A model generated the notes under the pieces. The model searched no databases, was not told the origin of the DNA, and saw nothing but the letters and a program-made list of their open reading frames with translations. A stretch of 64,000 bases of DNA from Erythroxylum novogranatense (Eukaryota > Streptophyta > Magnoliopsida > Malpighiales > Erythroxylaceae), in NCBI GenBank assembly GCA_029891385.1, contig CM057225.1, forward strand, positions 14,139,498 through 14,203,497. The letters run 5' to 3'. A program made the position numbers and the translations under genes. Positions 24,415-38,744 of the stretch are shown in pieces; the first letter of the stretch is position 1; every line of letters begins with the position of its first letter.

Positions 24415-27400
24415 TGTAACACCCCACTCTCGTATGACCCGAACCCGACATCGATGGTGATATCTAAGTCCGTACCCTGCGAGGGTGACATGCTACATTA
24501 TTTAGTTAAAATTCAGTAATTTTTTTAAAAAAACACAAACATACACTATCACTAGTAAGTACAATGACCACGGGGGTCCTTTTTCATAAATACAATTTAA
24601 TTTAGTCCGTTGACTTTATAAATTGACCTAATCATTTGTACAAGAATTCAGCAAATACAATTTTATACAGAATTTATCAGACACTAATGCAGACACGAAT
24701 TGATCCCGACCTCTTCTCTCATTCACAGGAGGTTTCTATACACCCGTTGCCTAATGGGGCATTCTTCTGGGTCCTGAAAAATAATTACAAATTTTGGATG
24801 AGTTTTGCGAACTCAGTGAGTGACCATCATCGATGGCTCACCCAGACATAGAACACAATATTCACACACCTCTCTTTATTTCATAGTGCACATTCACAAT
24901 ATTTCACATTCACACGTTTATAGAATTGCACATTCACATTATCCATATTCAATATTTCTATTATGCAGATGCAATACACATGAGACTCACTTTTCATTTA
25001 TTATTTTTGCTGTGATCGAGTGCCTAAACTGTCCCATGTAGGGCTCATTAATAACTGTCCCTTATCCATTTGGAGGATATAGAGCTCATTAAACGTTGTG
25101 CCGGAGGCTCTGAATCACTTTTGAGCTCGAAGCTCATTACCACTCGTTGAGCTTAAAGCTCTGATCAGTGGCGACTCCGATCACAACAGTCCTTATATTT
25201 CATACACTTATGCCATGCAATGCATCAATCACATCTACTCACTTTCACACATCATCGGACCGTAGTTCGACATCAAAACACATTTATTTCACATAAACAT
25301 AAGGCATTTTGCCTTTTACTCAATCAAATATATGTAAGCAGATGTACATGAAATGCCCATGTGACACTTCTAATTTATTACGGTGTTGTAACCGAACGCT
25401 TGAACTACCCCAATATGGGCACATTAATCACTGAGCTCGAGGCTCTAAATCACTGTGGGGCTCGAGGCCCGAGTACAATTGTTGAGCTTGTAGCTCTCGG
25501 TGGCTGCTCCGGTCACAACTGTCATTATCTGATCATGCATTCATGCATAGAATGCACATGTCACAATTAAGCAGTATATACATCACAATCAATACATGTG
25601 TCACAATTTATCACATCTCAAGCAAGTAGTTCATAAATTCACATACAAGTAGCACTTCTATGTCATAACTCCCTAATACATCGGACCTTCTGTCCGAAAT
25701 TCCCAATCAGAAACAATTTTTAAACCCACCTTTATTCACCACAGTATTATAAGCAAATAAGAATTGAGAGAACCGTCTAGGTCACTCATCAATAGCTTCC
25801 GAGCTAATGCCTTGAAGTCTCGGTAACTTCTGTGGGTTGACGTTCTAAATGCGCCTCTATAACAATTAAAATACATAAATATTACCAAGTATACAATCAG
25901 AAATGTTTAATAATGCACATGGAGAAATTAAAATGTGTACAATACATGCTCGTGACATTCCCGACATTATTCCCAAAATTCACAAAAAATTTCCTCTAAA
26001 TTTTAGAAATTTAAAGACACCAAAATCATTTAATTCGGTTCACTACGCCAAAAGTTATACTCCAAACATTTCGGGCTATGCTTATGCTAAAATATTTTCC
26101 TGCGATTTATTTTCATCCAAAAATTGACCTTCTTAGAGACTAAATTGCAACTCAATTTTTTCAGAACATTTGTATTCCTATCTCTCTAGTTTAATCTAAA
26201 TCAAGAATCACCTCATTTGGATGACTAGAGCAAAAGTTATGGCCAAAATACTTTCAGCTCTTACTAATCCAAGACTGTACACTAAACCCGACTTCAATTC
26301 AGAAATTGAAAGTCTTAAGGGCTAAATTGAAATTCAATTCCTTCATATGACTTGTAGCCCCATGTCTCTATTTTATTTTTCAACAAGTATCAGTTCAATT
26401 GGATCTTCACAGACCAAGAATTCACCAAAATACTGAACCATGTTAAGAAAACTTCCCAACTCACTTTGATTAAATCAATCATTTTTAATTTAATCTGAAA
26501 AGTCCACAATTTTTCATGGACAAATAGAGGGATGTCTTAGGAATCCAACGCTTCAAAAGTCAAGTCAATCGGATGTCGTACGGAAAAGATATAACCAAAA
26601 GAGTTAAGTGTATTCAGAAAATAATCTTCCTTAAACAAAATAGGAAGTCACAATCTTGCGCATGCATGATCGCCACATTCTGGCTGACCGATCGCCATAT
26701 TCTTGTCGACCGACCGATCGTCACAATCTGGCCGATCGATCGTCACATTCTGGCCGACCGATCGATCGCCACATTCTGGCCGACCGACCGATCGTCACAA
26801 TCTGGCCGACCGATCGTCACATTTTGGCCGACCGACCGATTGCCACATTCTGGCCGACCGACCGATTGCCACATTCTTCACCAACATCTCAACTTCCAAA
26901 CTCCATAACTTTTGACTCAGGACTCCAAAATTTACAAACTTTATATCAATGAAAAGTTAAAAGAAAGCTCTACAACTTTCATGAAGAACTAAAAAATTAA
27001 TTCTGTCTCTAAAGGGGTCAAATAGCCACTCAAAGTTTCTATCGACTAATGATCATGCCAACAGTAACAGAAACTTTTAAAAATTATAACTTCACATTTC
27101 ATGGTCTAAAAATTACATACTTCACATCAATGGAAAGATAAAAACATAATCTAAAACTTTTATGAAGACTAATTTCGCAAAATCTGTCTTATTTAGCCTA
27201 GAAAAATTTCCCAAAGTTTCAGGTCTTCAATGTTAGACTCATAAACATGGCACTATTCACCCTACATATATTATCCACTTTCAAGGCAAAATTCAGAACC
27301 CTTAAAGACACAATTGGACATCACTTACTTCATAAGAATTCTAGCCAAACTTCTCAAGTTTAATTCAAGCTAAACCTCATCTCAATAGCATAACCATATA

Positions 27401-28648
27401 AAAAGTTATGACCAAATCATTGAAACATACACAAAGTAAATTTTCCAGATTCACAACCTAACTCACATTCTTCCTCTTCCATACCATTTATAAACCAACC
27501 AACACTCAATTCACTTCATATATCCACCATAAACCATCTCACAACCTATCCTTGAACATTAGTCCTCAAAATTGCAGCATACACACTATCTTTTTTTTTT
27601 AATAAACACTCATCTAACATCACAAACTGCACTTCAAACCATCTTAATTTTCATACAACACATGTTATACTTACATTTATCACATCCTACCTCATCAATC
27701 ATCAATTAAACAAGCAAATTTCATACCCATCTATACCAACACAAATTGCATGCACTTAGGTCCATAACCATCACAAATAATGCATTTAATTTCAATTTAT
27801 AACATAAAGCACAAACTTACCTAATTAAGCTTCCACTTTCTTCAATTCTTCACAAAAACCACAAACTCACTTCCTTTCTCCCAACACCATACATGATAAT
27901 CATCATCACTTGAGGGGGGTGAGGGTTTGGTTGGATATTTAATGGACAAGGAAAAGAAAGCAAGTAACAAAGAAGAGTGTCTTGTGTGGGTGGAGCTTGA
28001 ACTAACGAAGGAGGAGCAAGGAAGAAGCTACGGATGAGGAGGAAAAACTTGCATTTTAAAAGTGATTTTAACTCTTTCTAAGGAAGCATCGAGAATCACT
28101 TAGTTTAATAACCTAAAGACATAAGGTGGCATGTTAGGCAAGTGACACATGTCACTTGCCACATGTCAACCTCTCAAATACCTACTTAATTTCCTTCCAA
28201 TTCACTTCCAATCTCTAGTCCAATTTCACCCCAAAATTTCAATGGCTTAAAATTCATAATTCTTAAAATCATGTATCTATTTTCCAGTGTCATTGGACAG
28301 TACTTTTTCAGTACCGGTAACCAATCAGTCAGTCACTTGGCAATTTTTTCGATTCAGAAATTTTCTCCAAAATTTTCCAGAAAATTTCTAAAATTCTCCA
28401 AAAATTCAAAACTCACAAAGACCCACTCCAACTAAATTTTCAAGCAAAAAAATTATATTTTTCATAATAAACACATTAGAGACGCATAGACCGGGAAATG
28501 TCATAAATGCATGTATAGTCATTTATATATGCAAAATTCATTATTCACTTGTATGCGTATGCATGAACATATCAAGGCAAATTTTTAAGCGCTCAAATCC
28601 CCTTCCAAATTACTATTCTACCCTTCCCATCGTTGATGAGATATTACA
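24415..28648 (-). mobile_element. 4.2-kb solo LTR (probably Ty3 type)
   Basis: Bounded by tgtaacacccc at 24415 and atattaca ending at 28648, with the 5-bp duplication gtaat at 24410-24414 and 28649-28653. No second copy of either end and no primer-binding site occurs inside, so this is one LTR left after recombination, not a full element. Orientation is from sequence shared, in reverse complement, with the plus-oriented LTR at 44759-49356 (for example the ttttccg-cgacatccgatt motif). The interior has no ORF of note. It is built of degenerate modules containing caaaagttatggcc and ctacaactttcatgaag, and holds a minisatellite. Confidence 0.88.
26671..26877 (+). repeat. minisatellite in the solo LTR (GACCGATCG type)
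   Basis: About eight units of 20-30 bases combining gaccgatcg with ccacattctggcc, GC-rich in an AT-rich setting. Unit length varies by inserted gacc or gatc tetramers. The same block is open in all three plus-strand frames, giving repeats of RPIVTFWPTD type. I do not regard these as protein. Confidence 0.9.
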
Positions 28649-28653
28649 GTAAT

Positions 28654-29515
28654 AATTACTAGCATTCTCCTATTAACTTCAGCTTTCTTTGAAAGGTCTG
28701 AAATAAACACTAGAATTTAAAAATACACTAGTTACAAACAATAGAGAGTAAAGTTGTCTTTCTCATCTCTCTTTGATGACTATAAGATAAGGTGTATAAA
28801 GAAGACCTAATTTTCAAATTGGCCTTAATTGCTTTCTTTGCTTTCTCCATGACATCATAAAATAACTCATTGATGCTTTCTCATCATTATCAACCAGATG
28901 AAGTACCATTACATAAGGCTCATAAATTCTAATGACAAAGTAAAATTGCATTGGGAACAAAATTTATTATCTTCAAGTATAATTTTAAAAACCTCTAATC
29001 TAGCATTAGACCTAGTATGTTGAGATGCAACTCTCTTATCACTTGTAAATATTTATCTCAACTCTTTTTTCATCATAATAAAATACTGTAGTAATAAGAA
29101 TTTTTTTGCAAATCTTATAATAACAGGACAACACAAATTCCTGCCACTAGTGAAATCCTTTCTCATTAAATTTAAGAACTATGCATAATTGTAGATAAAC
29201 TTGGTCACTTTTTTTACCTTTTACACAGTCTAATCAATAATAGGAAAATACCTAACATCCCAACATCAAGTCATTGTAATGTGCAACACAAGGAGTCCAA
29301 TACAAAGAATCATACTTACTTTTCAATCTTCTTCTAGCTACTTTATAAGTGAAATCATTGTCAGTAATGAACTGAATAATATTTTTGGCCCAATAACTTC
29401 AAAAAATATTTCAAAGAGTATCAACATTCCCAACATGGCCAGATCAACATTCCTAACAAGGTCAGATGTATTAATAGGCTTCAAAAACATTATGTCCTTT
29501 ACAGAATTAATTTAA
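28654..29515 (-). pseudogene. hAT transposase, DUF659 part, broken
   Basis: On the minus strand, FLKPINTSD and an ITDND motif (about 29345-29370) are followed by YWTPCVAH (29279-29307), then DLML and, much later, LVDNDEKASMSYF. This is the order of the DUF659 catalytic core and its downstream region in plant hAT transposases. Frame changes and stops are frequent. The reading continues towards the solo-LTR insertion site at 28649-28653. Confidence 0.75.
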
Positions 29516-30959
29516 ATTAATGAATTCATATACTATTTTCTACCAAAGAGAATGATAATATTGGGTTATACCAAGCTATATATTTAACTACGCATAAAAT
29601 ACAAAGATAAATTTGTATTTTCACTCATAAATTAAAATTAATATTTGTAATTTTATTTTCTAACAACAATAAACAATATAAAAATGCAAACATTTAACTT
29701 TATTAACTTAATTACATATATTAAATGATTTAATTATATATTAAATCTTATACTTAAATGATTAATCATATGTTAAATACTTTTATATACAAACAATAAT
29801 TAGTAAATTGTATGTTTCATATAAATTAATTAGCAAATTAACAACTTAATGCATTAATTTTGAAATTGACCATACCTAAATTTCATTAAAATTGAACTAA
29901 CTCACATAAACAATTCCAACTTTCAAACCCAATTTTTTCAATTCATTAATTTTCTTTATAAATTCACAATGCTCAAATTTTCTAATGCATTAATTTCTTT
30001 GCCAATTCACATTGCATAAATTACATTGAAATATAATCAATTCATACAAACAATTCCAACTTTTAAATTCAAATTTTCTAAGGCATATTTTATAAACCAT
30101 TCACAAAACACACATGACACATTCAAAACATAATGCAGTTGCAATTCATAATAGAAACAAACAATTCAAAACAGATAAAAAAAATCAAAATTTGCAATTT
30201 GGGTTGAGTTAGATTAGGTCGAGTCAAGTTGGGTCTAGATCTGAAAAATAGAAATCGTGATTTCTGCAATCTTTCTAGTTTTCAGTGAGTAGTGGGATGA
30301 TGGTGGATTGGAGTAGTAGTAGATGGCAATGGAGGAGTGGTGTAGTGTGTTAGACAACTGCGAAAGTGGGTGGAGAGACATACGGTTTCACCAAAGGTGG
30401 AGAGCAATGTGGAGCGTTGGGAAAGTCCAACGGTGGAACATGGCGTGGTACAATGGTAGTGATTGCGGGTGGTGGTGCAGTGGTCGTGGGTGGCCGACGA
30501 TAGTGAACATTGGAGGGTGAGAGAATGAACAATAAAAACTTGAAAATGGGTAGAAAGGAGGGATTGGTGTGTGGATGAGTAGGTTTGTTTTATTATTGTT
30601 AAAATTTTTCTTTGCAATTTAGTCTCAATAGATTTTAAGGTTTATAATACTTCAGTATTTGTTCGACATTCCAAATATTGGTTAGTACTAACTAGTACCA
30701 AACAAAAAATTTAGTACCAACGATCAGTACTGAAGATATTAAGTTTGTTCCATTTTCTTATGATGCAGTACCATTCAACTGGTACAGTATGAAATCTAGA
30801 TCTTTGCTAATAATAAATGAATTAGAATAAAAGAATAGAAATGGAAATGGAAAGTGAGAATTAAAATATGAATAAATTTATTGATTATGCGTGTTTGATA
30901 TAAGATTAAATAAAGGTAATAGTTACATTCGTATTGCGTACCAAATATTGCAAAATGGA

Positions 30960-31838
30960 GAACTCTACAATTTTGGCTACCCTTGTTTATGGTTTTAATA
31001 ATGTTTTCCAAAGATTGGATTTATGGAATTCACTAAGAAGACTAAGAGGGATGGATTATAAGTAGTGACTTCAATTCCACTATTTACATATCAGAAGCAA
31101 AAGGGAATTGTAATTTGCTCAACTATAATACGAATTTGTTTGATTGTACTAAAGATGCGAAACTTTTTGACTTAAAATTCGAAGGTCACATATTAACATG
31201 GAGCAACAAGCAGAGTTTGAAATGGTTTATTAGAAAGAAATTGGATAGGGCATTGGTGAATTTTTGAATGGTTAACAAACTTTCCAGATAGTAAAGCCAT
31301 CTTTTTAGATCTAGGGTTTTCGGATCATACCCCTATCAAGGTGGATAACTTTTTCCAAAAAGGTTCGTATTCAGCACCTATTCAGATTTAACAACTTCCT
31401 TACCACTATGAATGGATTTCAAGAAGCCATTTCTAAGGGTTTGGAGTTTGAGGTCTCCGGGACAAAATAGTTTATCTGTATGCAAAACTGAAGGCTATAA
31501 AGTAAGAATTGCAAAGGTTGATTGGAAGAAGGGAATAAAACATCAATATTGAGATAGAACAACTAGACTACGATTCATACAGAAATCACTAGCTGATTAC
31601 TCGACTGATGAGATTATTACAAAGGAGGATATGGAAACATTGAAGAATTATATACAAGCAGTGGATAACCATTGTTCATTATTAAGATAGAGATCTATAA
31701 TTAATTGGATTAAAGACAGGGGCAGATGCACCAAGTTTTTCTTCAATACAGTGTCAGCAAGAAGGAATATTAATAGGATCACTTCGATTAAAGTTGAATA
31801 AGGGGAGTTCATATATAAGCAAACTGAGATTGTAAGGA
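30960..31838 (+). pseudogene. LINE piece 1: endonuclease region
   Basis: Readable motifs: TLVYGFNN, SSDFNSTI (GDFN in intact members), LTWSNKQS, KKLDRALVNF and GFSDHTPIKV. Then comes the endonuclease-RT linker with INWIKDRGRCTKFFFN. Many stops and frame changes; clearly inactive. It ends at the Ty3 insertion duplication tgtta (31839-31843). Confidence 0.85.
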
Positions 31839-31843
31839 TGTTA

Positions 31844-34346
31844 TGTTGGGCACCGGTTCTGGAACCCAACTCTTGCTCTGATTCTAGAACCCAACTGATA
31901 TGTCCTAAAACGTGTGTTTGCGCTTGTTACCATGTATGGTTGTTCCAATTAACCCTCATTATTCATCCTCGATTTATCTTTATTCTTTGATACCATAAGT
32001 GTCGGGTCCTATTTTTCGAATCATTCTTATACTGAAGCAAATATTCTATACTCAACTTCTATCTAGATATTGAACATCTTAGAGGTTGAATTAGAATTCA
32101 ACCTCTTCATATAATTTGTAAACCTATGTCTCTAGTTTACCCCACATTGAAAATCATCTTGGTTGGAACCCTACAGATCCAAATATATTCAAAATGCCGA
32201 AGCATGTTCAGTAAAATAACATCAGTTCATACTATTCCAATAGCTTCCTTTACTTTCCTTTAAACCTTTTTCCAATCAATTCCGAATGCTGCTAATTTTT
32301 GTGGAGAGATAGCATAATGTGTGAGGAATCTATTGTCTTAAGGATCACTTCATTTAGAGGTCGGATAACAAAGATTGGGTCGAAGGAATCAAACAAGGTT
32401 CCGTCCTCAATCATAACGAACTTGGTTTGGGACAATAGTATAACTTGTTTTAGGGATATCAGATCAAGTTCATTCTTAAAGGGTTAGAAAGAGGACTTCA
32501 ATATTTACATCTTTCATTAAGACATTGAAGTGATATTTTGTCATCTAAAGGATCATAAATGAACCAGATGATATAAGATGAACAGTGATCAGAAGAAGGT
32601 TATGAACAGTACACAGAAGATATCTTGCAATTTGCATAGCTTTCTGTAGAGACATTATATTAAGGTGTTCTTTAGTTAGTTTGAAAGAGGACTTCAAGAT
32701 TTACAACCTTCATGAAGACCTTGAAGACAAATTCTATCATCTACAGGGTCAAAAGTGGGACCAGACGATAGGTTTATATGAACCCAGATGAAGGGTTAGA
32801 CTAATTTAAAAAAATGGCCATAACTTTTTTTAGAGAACTCGGACTAAGGTGTTCTTTAGATGGTTCGAAAGAGGATTTCAATAGCTACAACTTTCATGAA
32901 GACTTTGAAGACAATTCGATTATTTATAGGGACAAAATGGGACCAGATGATAGGATCAGATGAACAATGCACCAGACGATATGATGTCATCACCAGACGA
33001 TATGATTTCACCAAATGATACGTCATCACTAGACGAAGCATCCTCACCAAACGAAGCTTCCTCACTAGACAATACATGCTCACCAGACAAAGCATCCTCA
33101 CCTAACGATAAATCTTCACCAGACGAAGTGTCCACACTAAGCAAAACGTTCACACCAGATGATACATCCTCACCAGATGACACGTCCTCACCAGACGATA
33201 CGTCCTCATCAGATGATGCTTCCTCACTAGATAATACGTCCTATACTCCTGAGCATCTCCACTTATAAAGACCATAGCTTTTGACTCCGATATCCAAAAA
33301 TTTCATATTTTATAGCGTTGGAAAGCTAGGAAGACAAGCTACAACTTCCATGAAGACAACTTATCAAATTCATACTAGTTTAATCCAGATTTTGCCCTAA
33401 AGTCAGAACACAAATTTCTTTCCCTTATGAAAGACTTGAAATTTTGTACGGTGCAAACTTGGAATATCCTGAGCATAACCATTCAGCTACCAAAATAATT
33501 TCATTAAACTCTCAAATCTCAACTCATTTGTCTCATCACATTCAACTACATCTGATCAATTATAATTTTTATCTTCCTTTCCGTGACATCTCACTTATGC
33601 CTACATACATACATATATATATATATTAACGATTTATGTTCCAAAATCATCAACTCAAGTTGATTATTTCTTTACGTATATTTAATTTCAACTTACATCA
33701 TCCATGCACCATTCACATTTCATTAACATCAAAAGAATAAAATTTTATAAATCTTTAATGGCATTCTAAGCCACATTATATTATCGTCTCAAAATCTCAA
33801 ATTACAAAAGGATCCTTGAACAAACAAACTTCATGCTTTCCCAAAATCAACTCAAACTACAAAATAAACAAATTTGGATAAATGCCCTTAGGCTCTTGAT
33901 CACTTGGTCTGTTAGCTATCACCTAAAGATGGGATAAAAGGGGGGAGGGGTAAGCTTGAAACCTCGTGGGTAACAATTTATAACGGAAAACAAGCAAAAT
34001 CTTTGAAAACATTTACTTGTCGCAGAAAATTCTTTTTGAGTTCATAAAACATATGTTTCTCGAATTCTTATCGTGTAGTCAAATTTACAAACTATAAAAC
34101 ATGAATGCATCAAACTTGTTCACAGATCATAAACGCATCAGAATGGTTTGGAAAAATCTATAAACATAATGAACTATACATTTTCACATAATGGTCCTGC
34201 ATAGTCGTAAACTTGAGGCACTATCGCAATCCCACATAGTAGTTTTGCATAGGCATAAACTTGAGGGAGTCAATGAAAGAGTTCCGTACCACTAGCGGGT
34301 AGGCAGGAGAAGCCTTTAACTTGGTCAATGTGTACGTGACATTCTT
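31844..34346 (-). repeat. 3' LTR of the Ty3 element, truncated
   Basis: Similar to the right LTR from its tgttgggcacc end up to the gtgacatt motif near 34340, where similarity stops abruptly. The part corresponding to 40070-43279 is missing, so a deletion removed the U3 start and the adjacent internal end. Confidence 0.8.
32960..33245 (+). repeat. 15-base minisatellite in the left Ty3 LTR
   Basis: About 19 units of consensus tcctcaccagacgan. Because 15 is a multiple of three, it reads as SSPDD/SSPDE repeats on the plus strand and SSGED on the minus strand. These are by-products, not proteins. Confidence 0.9.
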
Positions 34347-37300
34347 ATGAATCTAAGACATCTTTCATCAGTAACACTTCTCATAACTATTTCATACAAA
34401 CCTATTCATGTCAGGCTTAGTTAATCCTTTTTCCTAGCCTGAGCATACCTTGACACGGTGATACTCTCAGAGATAATTTATCTTTCACTTAATAATTCAC
34501 ATCACTATAGTGTCAATACATTTAACTCTTATGTCTATCTAACTATATTCCATACCCTGGGTGTTGATCCACCTAACTCATTCATCCTTCTTGAATCACT
34601 TAAGTTCTAATATTGATCAATTTCACCTATCAATAACATCCTCCATCAATTCTTGTTTTCGACCATCCTTGACCCTATTCATTCGAATAAAGAGGTGGAT
34701 GACTTTTTTTGTCATCTAACTCCTCATACAGTATTCCAATGAAATCACCATGATAATGATTGTGATGCTTGAAGTCAAATAGAACTATACATGGATCTCA
34801 TGTTCCTATGAACTTCAAAACATAAGCCTTAAGCATATCTTTGACAGTTAAGACCATCGACAATTTAAACATTCACTCACTTGATTCGACATTCTTAGTT
34901 GCTAAATGATATCCCGATGTATTTCTACTAGGATGTATAACTTACGTTACCATTTGTACTTTTCTAACAATCGCTTTGCTCAATCATCTTTATCGGTACA
35001 TATACTTCTTATTTCAATCACAATGTATCATTCTTCCTATTCGATCCCAAAATTCAGATTTATTTTCAATCTCTCAATAAGATTTATGATTTCTGAATCC
35101 TTAATTTGGGCTTGGTTAATTTTTCATGTGAAACTGATCTTCAATTCTATAGCAATTTGTACTTTGATTTGCTCAAAATTCAACTCCACATTTTATGCTC
35201 CCTTTTTGCACTAGATCTGATAACCTCAATATCGAATTCGTGCTTCACTACTATGAGGATTTCTGTTTAATGCATTAGATACAACACTAACTTTATTGGG
35301 AAATACTCATTTGTACCATCATAGTCTTTCAGTACTTATATCCATTGTATCAATCTCATGTTCAATTCTCTCAATTCAATAATTACTTCAAACTTTAATG
35401 ATCTATACACGTATATATATAGATCCAAGATGTTCCTATATATATATGCTGTCTCCAAACTTTCAAAACAATCATTAGTATAACAGCTCTAAATCATGTA
35501 TCGAATAGTCAACTCATATGACTTTAGTTGTCTCCACATATATGAAATCACTTTATTATGTTACATTGGATTTTATCCAAATCTTTTATACAACATCATT
35601 GTATACTATAAAATCTTCAAATCCATATGATATAATTAATACCAATTTAATTCCTCAAAATTCTTTTACTTTCATTACTCATATCTTCACGTATTTAAAC
35701 TATTCTTCTCAACTTTTTGAATATATTTAATATATCATCAAATTTTGCTTGGATTGCTTTAATCTTCAATACCATATTACTGTCAGGGCAATTTTTATCT
35801 CAAACAATTATTATCACACTCCATATGCCCATGATTAGTTCTCATAATTTCTTAAATAACTAATTCCTCAATGAGATATCATTGTCTCACGTTATTTTCA
35901 ATTTCCCAATTGACTTCCTTTCTCGAATGATTTTCTTAATTCATTCGATTTCCTCTAAATTTCACATTGAATTTTTCTAATGTTTGCTTATTCATACTAG
36001 TTTCTCCACACATTTCAATTATTTGCAAATTTAACTTTCTGTGTGAGTAACACATTTATCCAAAACCTAATGTATATCTCATGTGCATATTCGCATAGAA
36101 TATACTGTGGCTCTAAATTCTTCTCACATTAGCAATGGTGTTACCAAAAATCCACTCATGTAGTTGGATATTTTACATCAAATAAAATACATACATTTGC
36201 AGTAGCATACTCTAGCTCTTATGCTTGAGTTTCCACTAGGGATATGACTCCAATATTTACTTTTGAATAATTACGTATTCATTTTCGATTTTTTCTTCCA
36301 TTGATCATTCTTAACATAACTATTTGATCTGCTTAATCTAATTTAATAAAATTCTTTTTCGAAAGAAGATTTCTTGCTACTATCATATATACTATTCATG
36401 TAATGTTTATCAATCATCTATTATCATCATCACTTTATGAGCTATCCTTAATACCTCAAGAGGACCAATTTTTATCGTTCTTACAAGGTCATAATATTCT
36501 AATCACCAAAACTCAATGGAGTAGTAGACATAATTACTATCACATATGCTTAGATGTGCATCATTAAATCATCCCATTTTGTCCACATATTATTATCTTC
36601 ATCAATTCACAAATTTATATCTTACACGATTGATACTTTGATCTCCATTGATCCTAGATGATATTCTTCTCTTTATCTTCAAATTCATTACTCCTTATAA
36701 CATCATCAACAATCTCAATCTATCCCCGATTGATCATTATAAGCACTTTCATGCATTATTCTAGTTCCTCTTAGACTTTAAACAATGGGAACTCTGACTA
36801 ACAAATATCCAATAAGTCATAGGTTGCTTCCTATATCATCTCCACACATATAATACATATGTGCTAAATATTCTCACTTGTTATGGTGATCCCATTATCA
36901 GATATGTACTCATAATAACAATTCAACTTAACCTTTTAAACTTCTATATATGTCTCTATCATTCATCTTATCTTCCAATTATCCTTATTGCATCTTACAT
37001 ATGCATATTCGCCATTGATTCAAAATTATAGATGTATAATTATCATGAAATTCTGATCTCAATTTCACTAACACATTCTTATGGTGGATCGTACTTATCA
37101 CATTTATCAAACAACCACTTCGGTTTCAATTTCATCTTCTTAAGATCATAACAATTTATGTTTTCCTTACATTCTACTTGTACACTTTAATCTCATCATT
37201 TCTACTTGTCTCCCTATTTTCCTCAAACAATCCATTCTAATATATTCACATCCATATCACATTCAGGGTACACCTTCACAATACAATATTGATGTCATAT

Positions 37301-37614
37301 TCAATTCCACCAATACAAATACATTGACTCATTATCTGTCATATTTATCCAGGTACTATTTCTCATTTTTAATTATCCGCAACTTTCATTTTCTTATATC
37401 ATAGAAGAGCATCATTTTTCTCACTTTCTGTCAGATCATTATTCTCTTCTTATTATTTCTATCAGGTCAAAATCTTAACAATTACTTATGCGTGTAACTT
37501 ATAGGTATACGTCTTGACTAAGGATCAATTGTTGTTGCATGCTAAAACATGTCAAAATACATATAACTTGATACATATTTTCAAAAATGCCTATGTAAGA
37601 TCTCATTTCTGAGC
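34347..37614 (-). pseudogene. Ty3 internal region with integrase trace
   Basis: AT-rich with no ORF above about 100 codons. At 34690-34860 the minus strand gives TVKDMLKAYVLKF, then FDFKHHNHYH and KKSHPPLYS. These follow the Ty3 integrase pattern TLEDMLRACVLDFGG, EFAYNNSYHSS, RKCRSPLCW. The rest of gag-pol is too degraded for me to place. The location next to the left LTR fits integrase being last in pol. Confidence 0.6.
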
Positions 37615-37626
37615 TCTGATACCACA
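37615..37626 (-). other. Ty3 primer-binding site (tRNA-Met)
   Basis: The minus strand reads TGGTATCAGAGC, a perfect match to the common plant initiator-Met site, 4 bases from the LTR edge. Confidence 0.9.
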
Positions 37627-38744
37627 ACTGTTGGGCACCAGTTCCGAAACTCAACTCTTGCTCTAATACCACAATTGTTGGACCCCGATTTTGGAGCCCA
37701 ACTGGGATGTCCCAAAATGTGTGCTTGCGCTTGTTACCATGTATGGTTATTCCAATTAACCCTCATTAGTCATCCTCGGCTCATTTTCATTCTTTGATAT
37801 CGTAAGTGTCGGGCCCTATTTTTCGAATCATTCTTATACTGAAGCAAATATTCTATACTCAACTTCCATCTAGATATTGAACATCTTAGAGGCTAAATTA
37901 GAATTTGACCTCTTCATATAATTTGTAAACCTATGTATCTAGTTTACTCCACATTGGAAATCATCTCGGTTGGAACCTTATAGATCCAATTATATTCAAA
38001 ATTCTAAAGCATATTCAATAAAATAACATTAGTTCATACTATTCCAATAGATTCCTTTACTTTCCTTTAATCAAAACCTTTTTCCAAGGAATCTATTGTC
38101 TCGAGGATCAATTTTTTTAGAGGTCGGATAACAAAGATTGGGCCGAATGAATCAAACAAGGTTTCGTCCTCAATCATAATGAACCTGGTTCAGGACAATG
38201 GCTTAACTTGCTATAGGTATATCAAATCAAGGTCATTCTTAAAGGATTAGAAAGAGGACTTCAATATCCACATCTTTCATGAAGACATTGAAGTGAGATT
38301 TTATCATCTAAAGGATCATAATTGGACTAGACGATGCAAGATGAACAGTGATCAGAAGAAGGTTATGAACAGTACACAGAAGATATCTTGCAATTAGCAT
38401 AGCTTTCTCTAGAGACATCAGATTAAGGTGTTCTTTGGTTAGTTTGAAATAGAACTTCAAGATCTACAACTTTCATGAGATCTTGAAGATAAATTGTATC
38501 ATCTGCAGGGTCAAAAGTGGGACCAGAAGATAGGATCAGATGAACCCAGGTGAAGGGTTAGATAAATTGAAAAAAATGGCCATAACTTTCTTTAGAGAAC
38601 TTGGATTGATGTGTTCTTTGGATGGTTCGAAAGAGGACTTCAATATCTAAAATTTTCATGAAGGCCTTGAAGACAAATTAGATAATCTACAGGGCTAAAA
38701 TGGGACTAGATAATAGGATCAGATGAACAGTCTACTAGACGATA

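Larger units (their letters stand above)
23985..30790 (-). mobile_element. second dead hAT element (DUF659 type), split by a solo LTR
   Basis: A minus-strand transposase remnant lies in two parts (28654-29515 and about 24030-24409) separated exactly by the solo LTR at 24415-28648. The right end is placed at about 30790 because 30640-30790 is rich in gtac/agtact motifs, including inverted cttcagta and tactgaag, like hAT subterminal repeats. The left end is not identified. A G-rich, TGG-repeat patch at 30280-30540 probably belongs to its 5' exon or leader. Confidence 0.6.

Noticed and set aside
26573..26952. Three overlapping frames rich in RPIVTFWPTD-like repeats
   Set aside because: Open in all three frames because of the GC-rich minisatellite. 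It lies inside a solo LTR and has no start context.
30282..30617. Thr/Pro/His-rich minus-strand frame and Trp-rich plus-strand frame
   Set aside because: A TGG/CCA-rich low-complexity patch. More likely a transposon leader than protein.
32956..33268. Open frames of SSPDD and SSGED repeats on both strands
   Set aside because: They come from a 15-base minisatellite in an LTR. Any frame through a repeat of length divisible by three stays open, and both strands show it.
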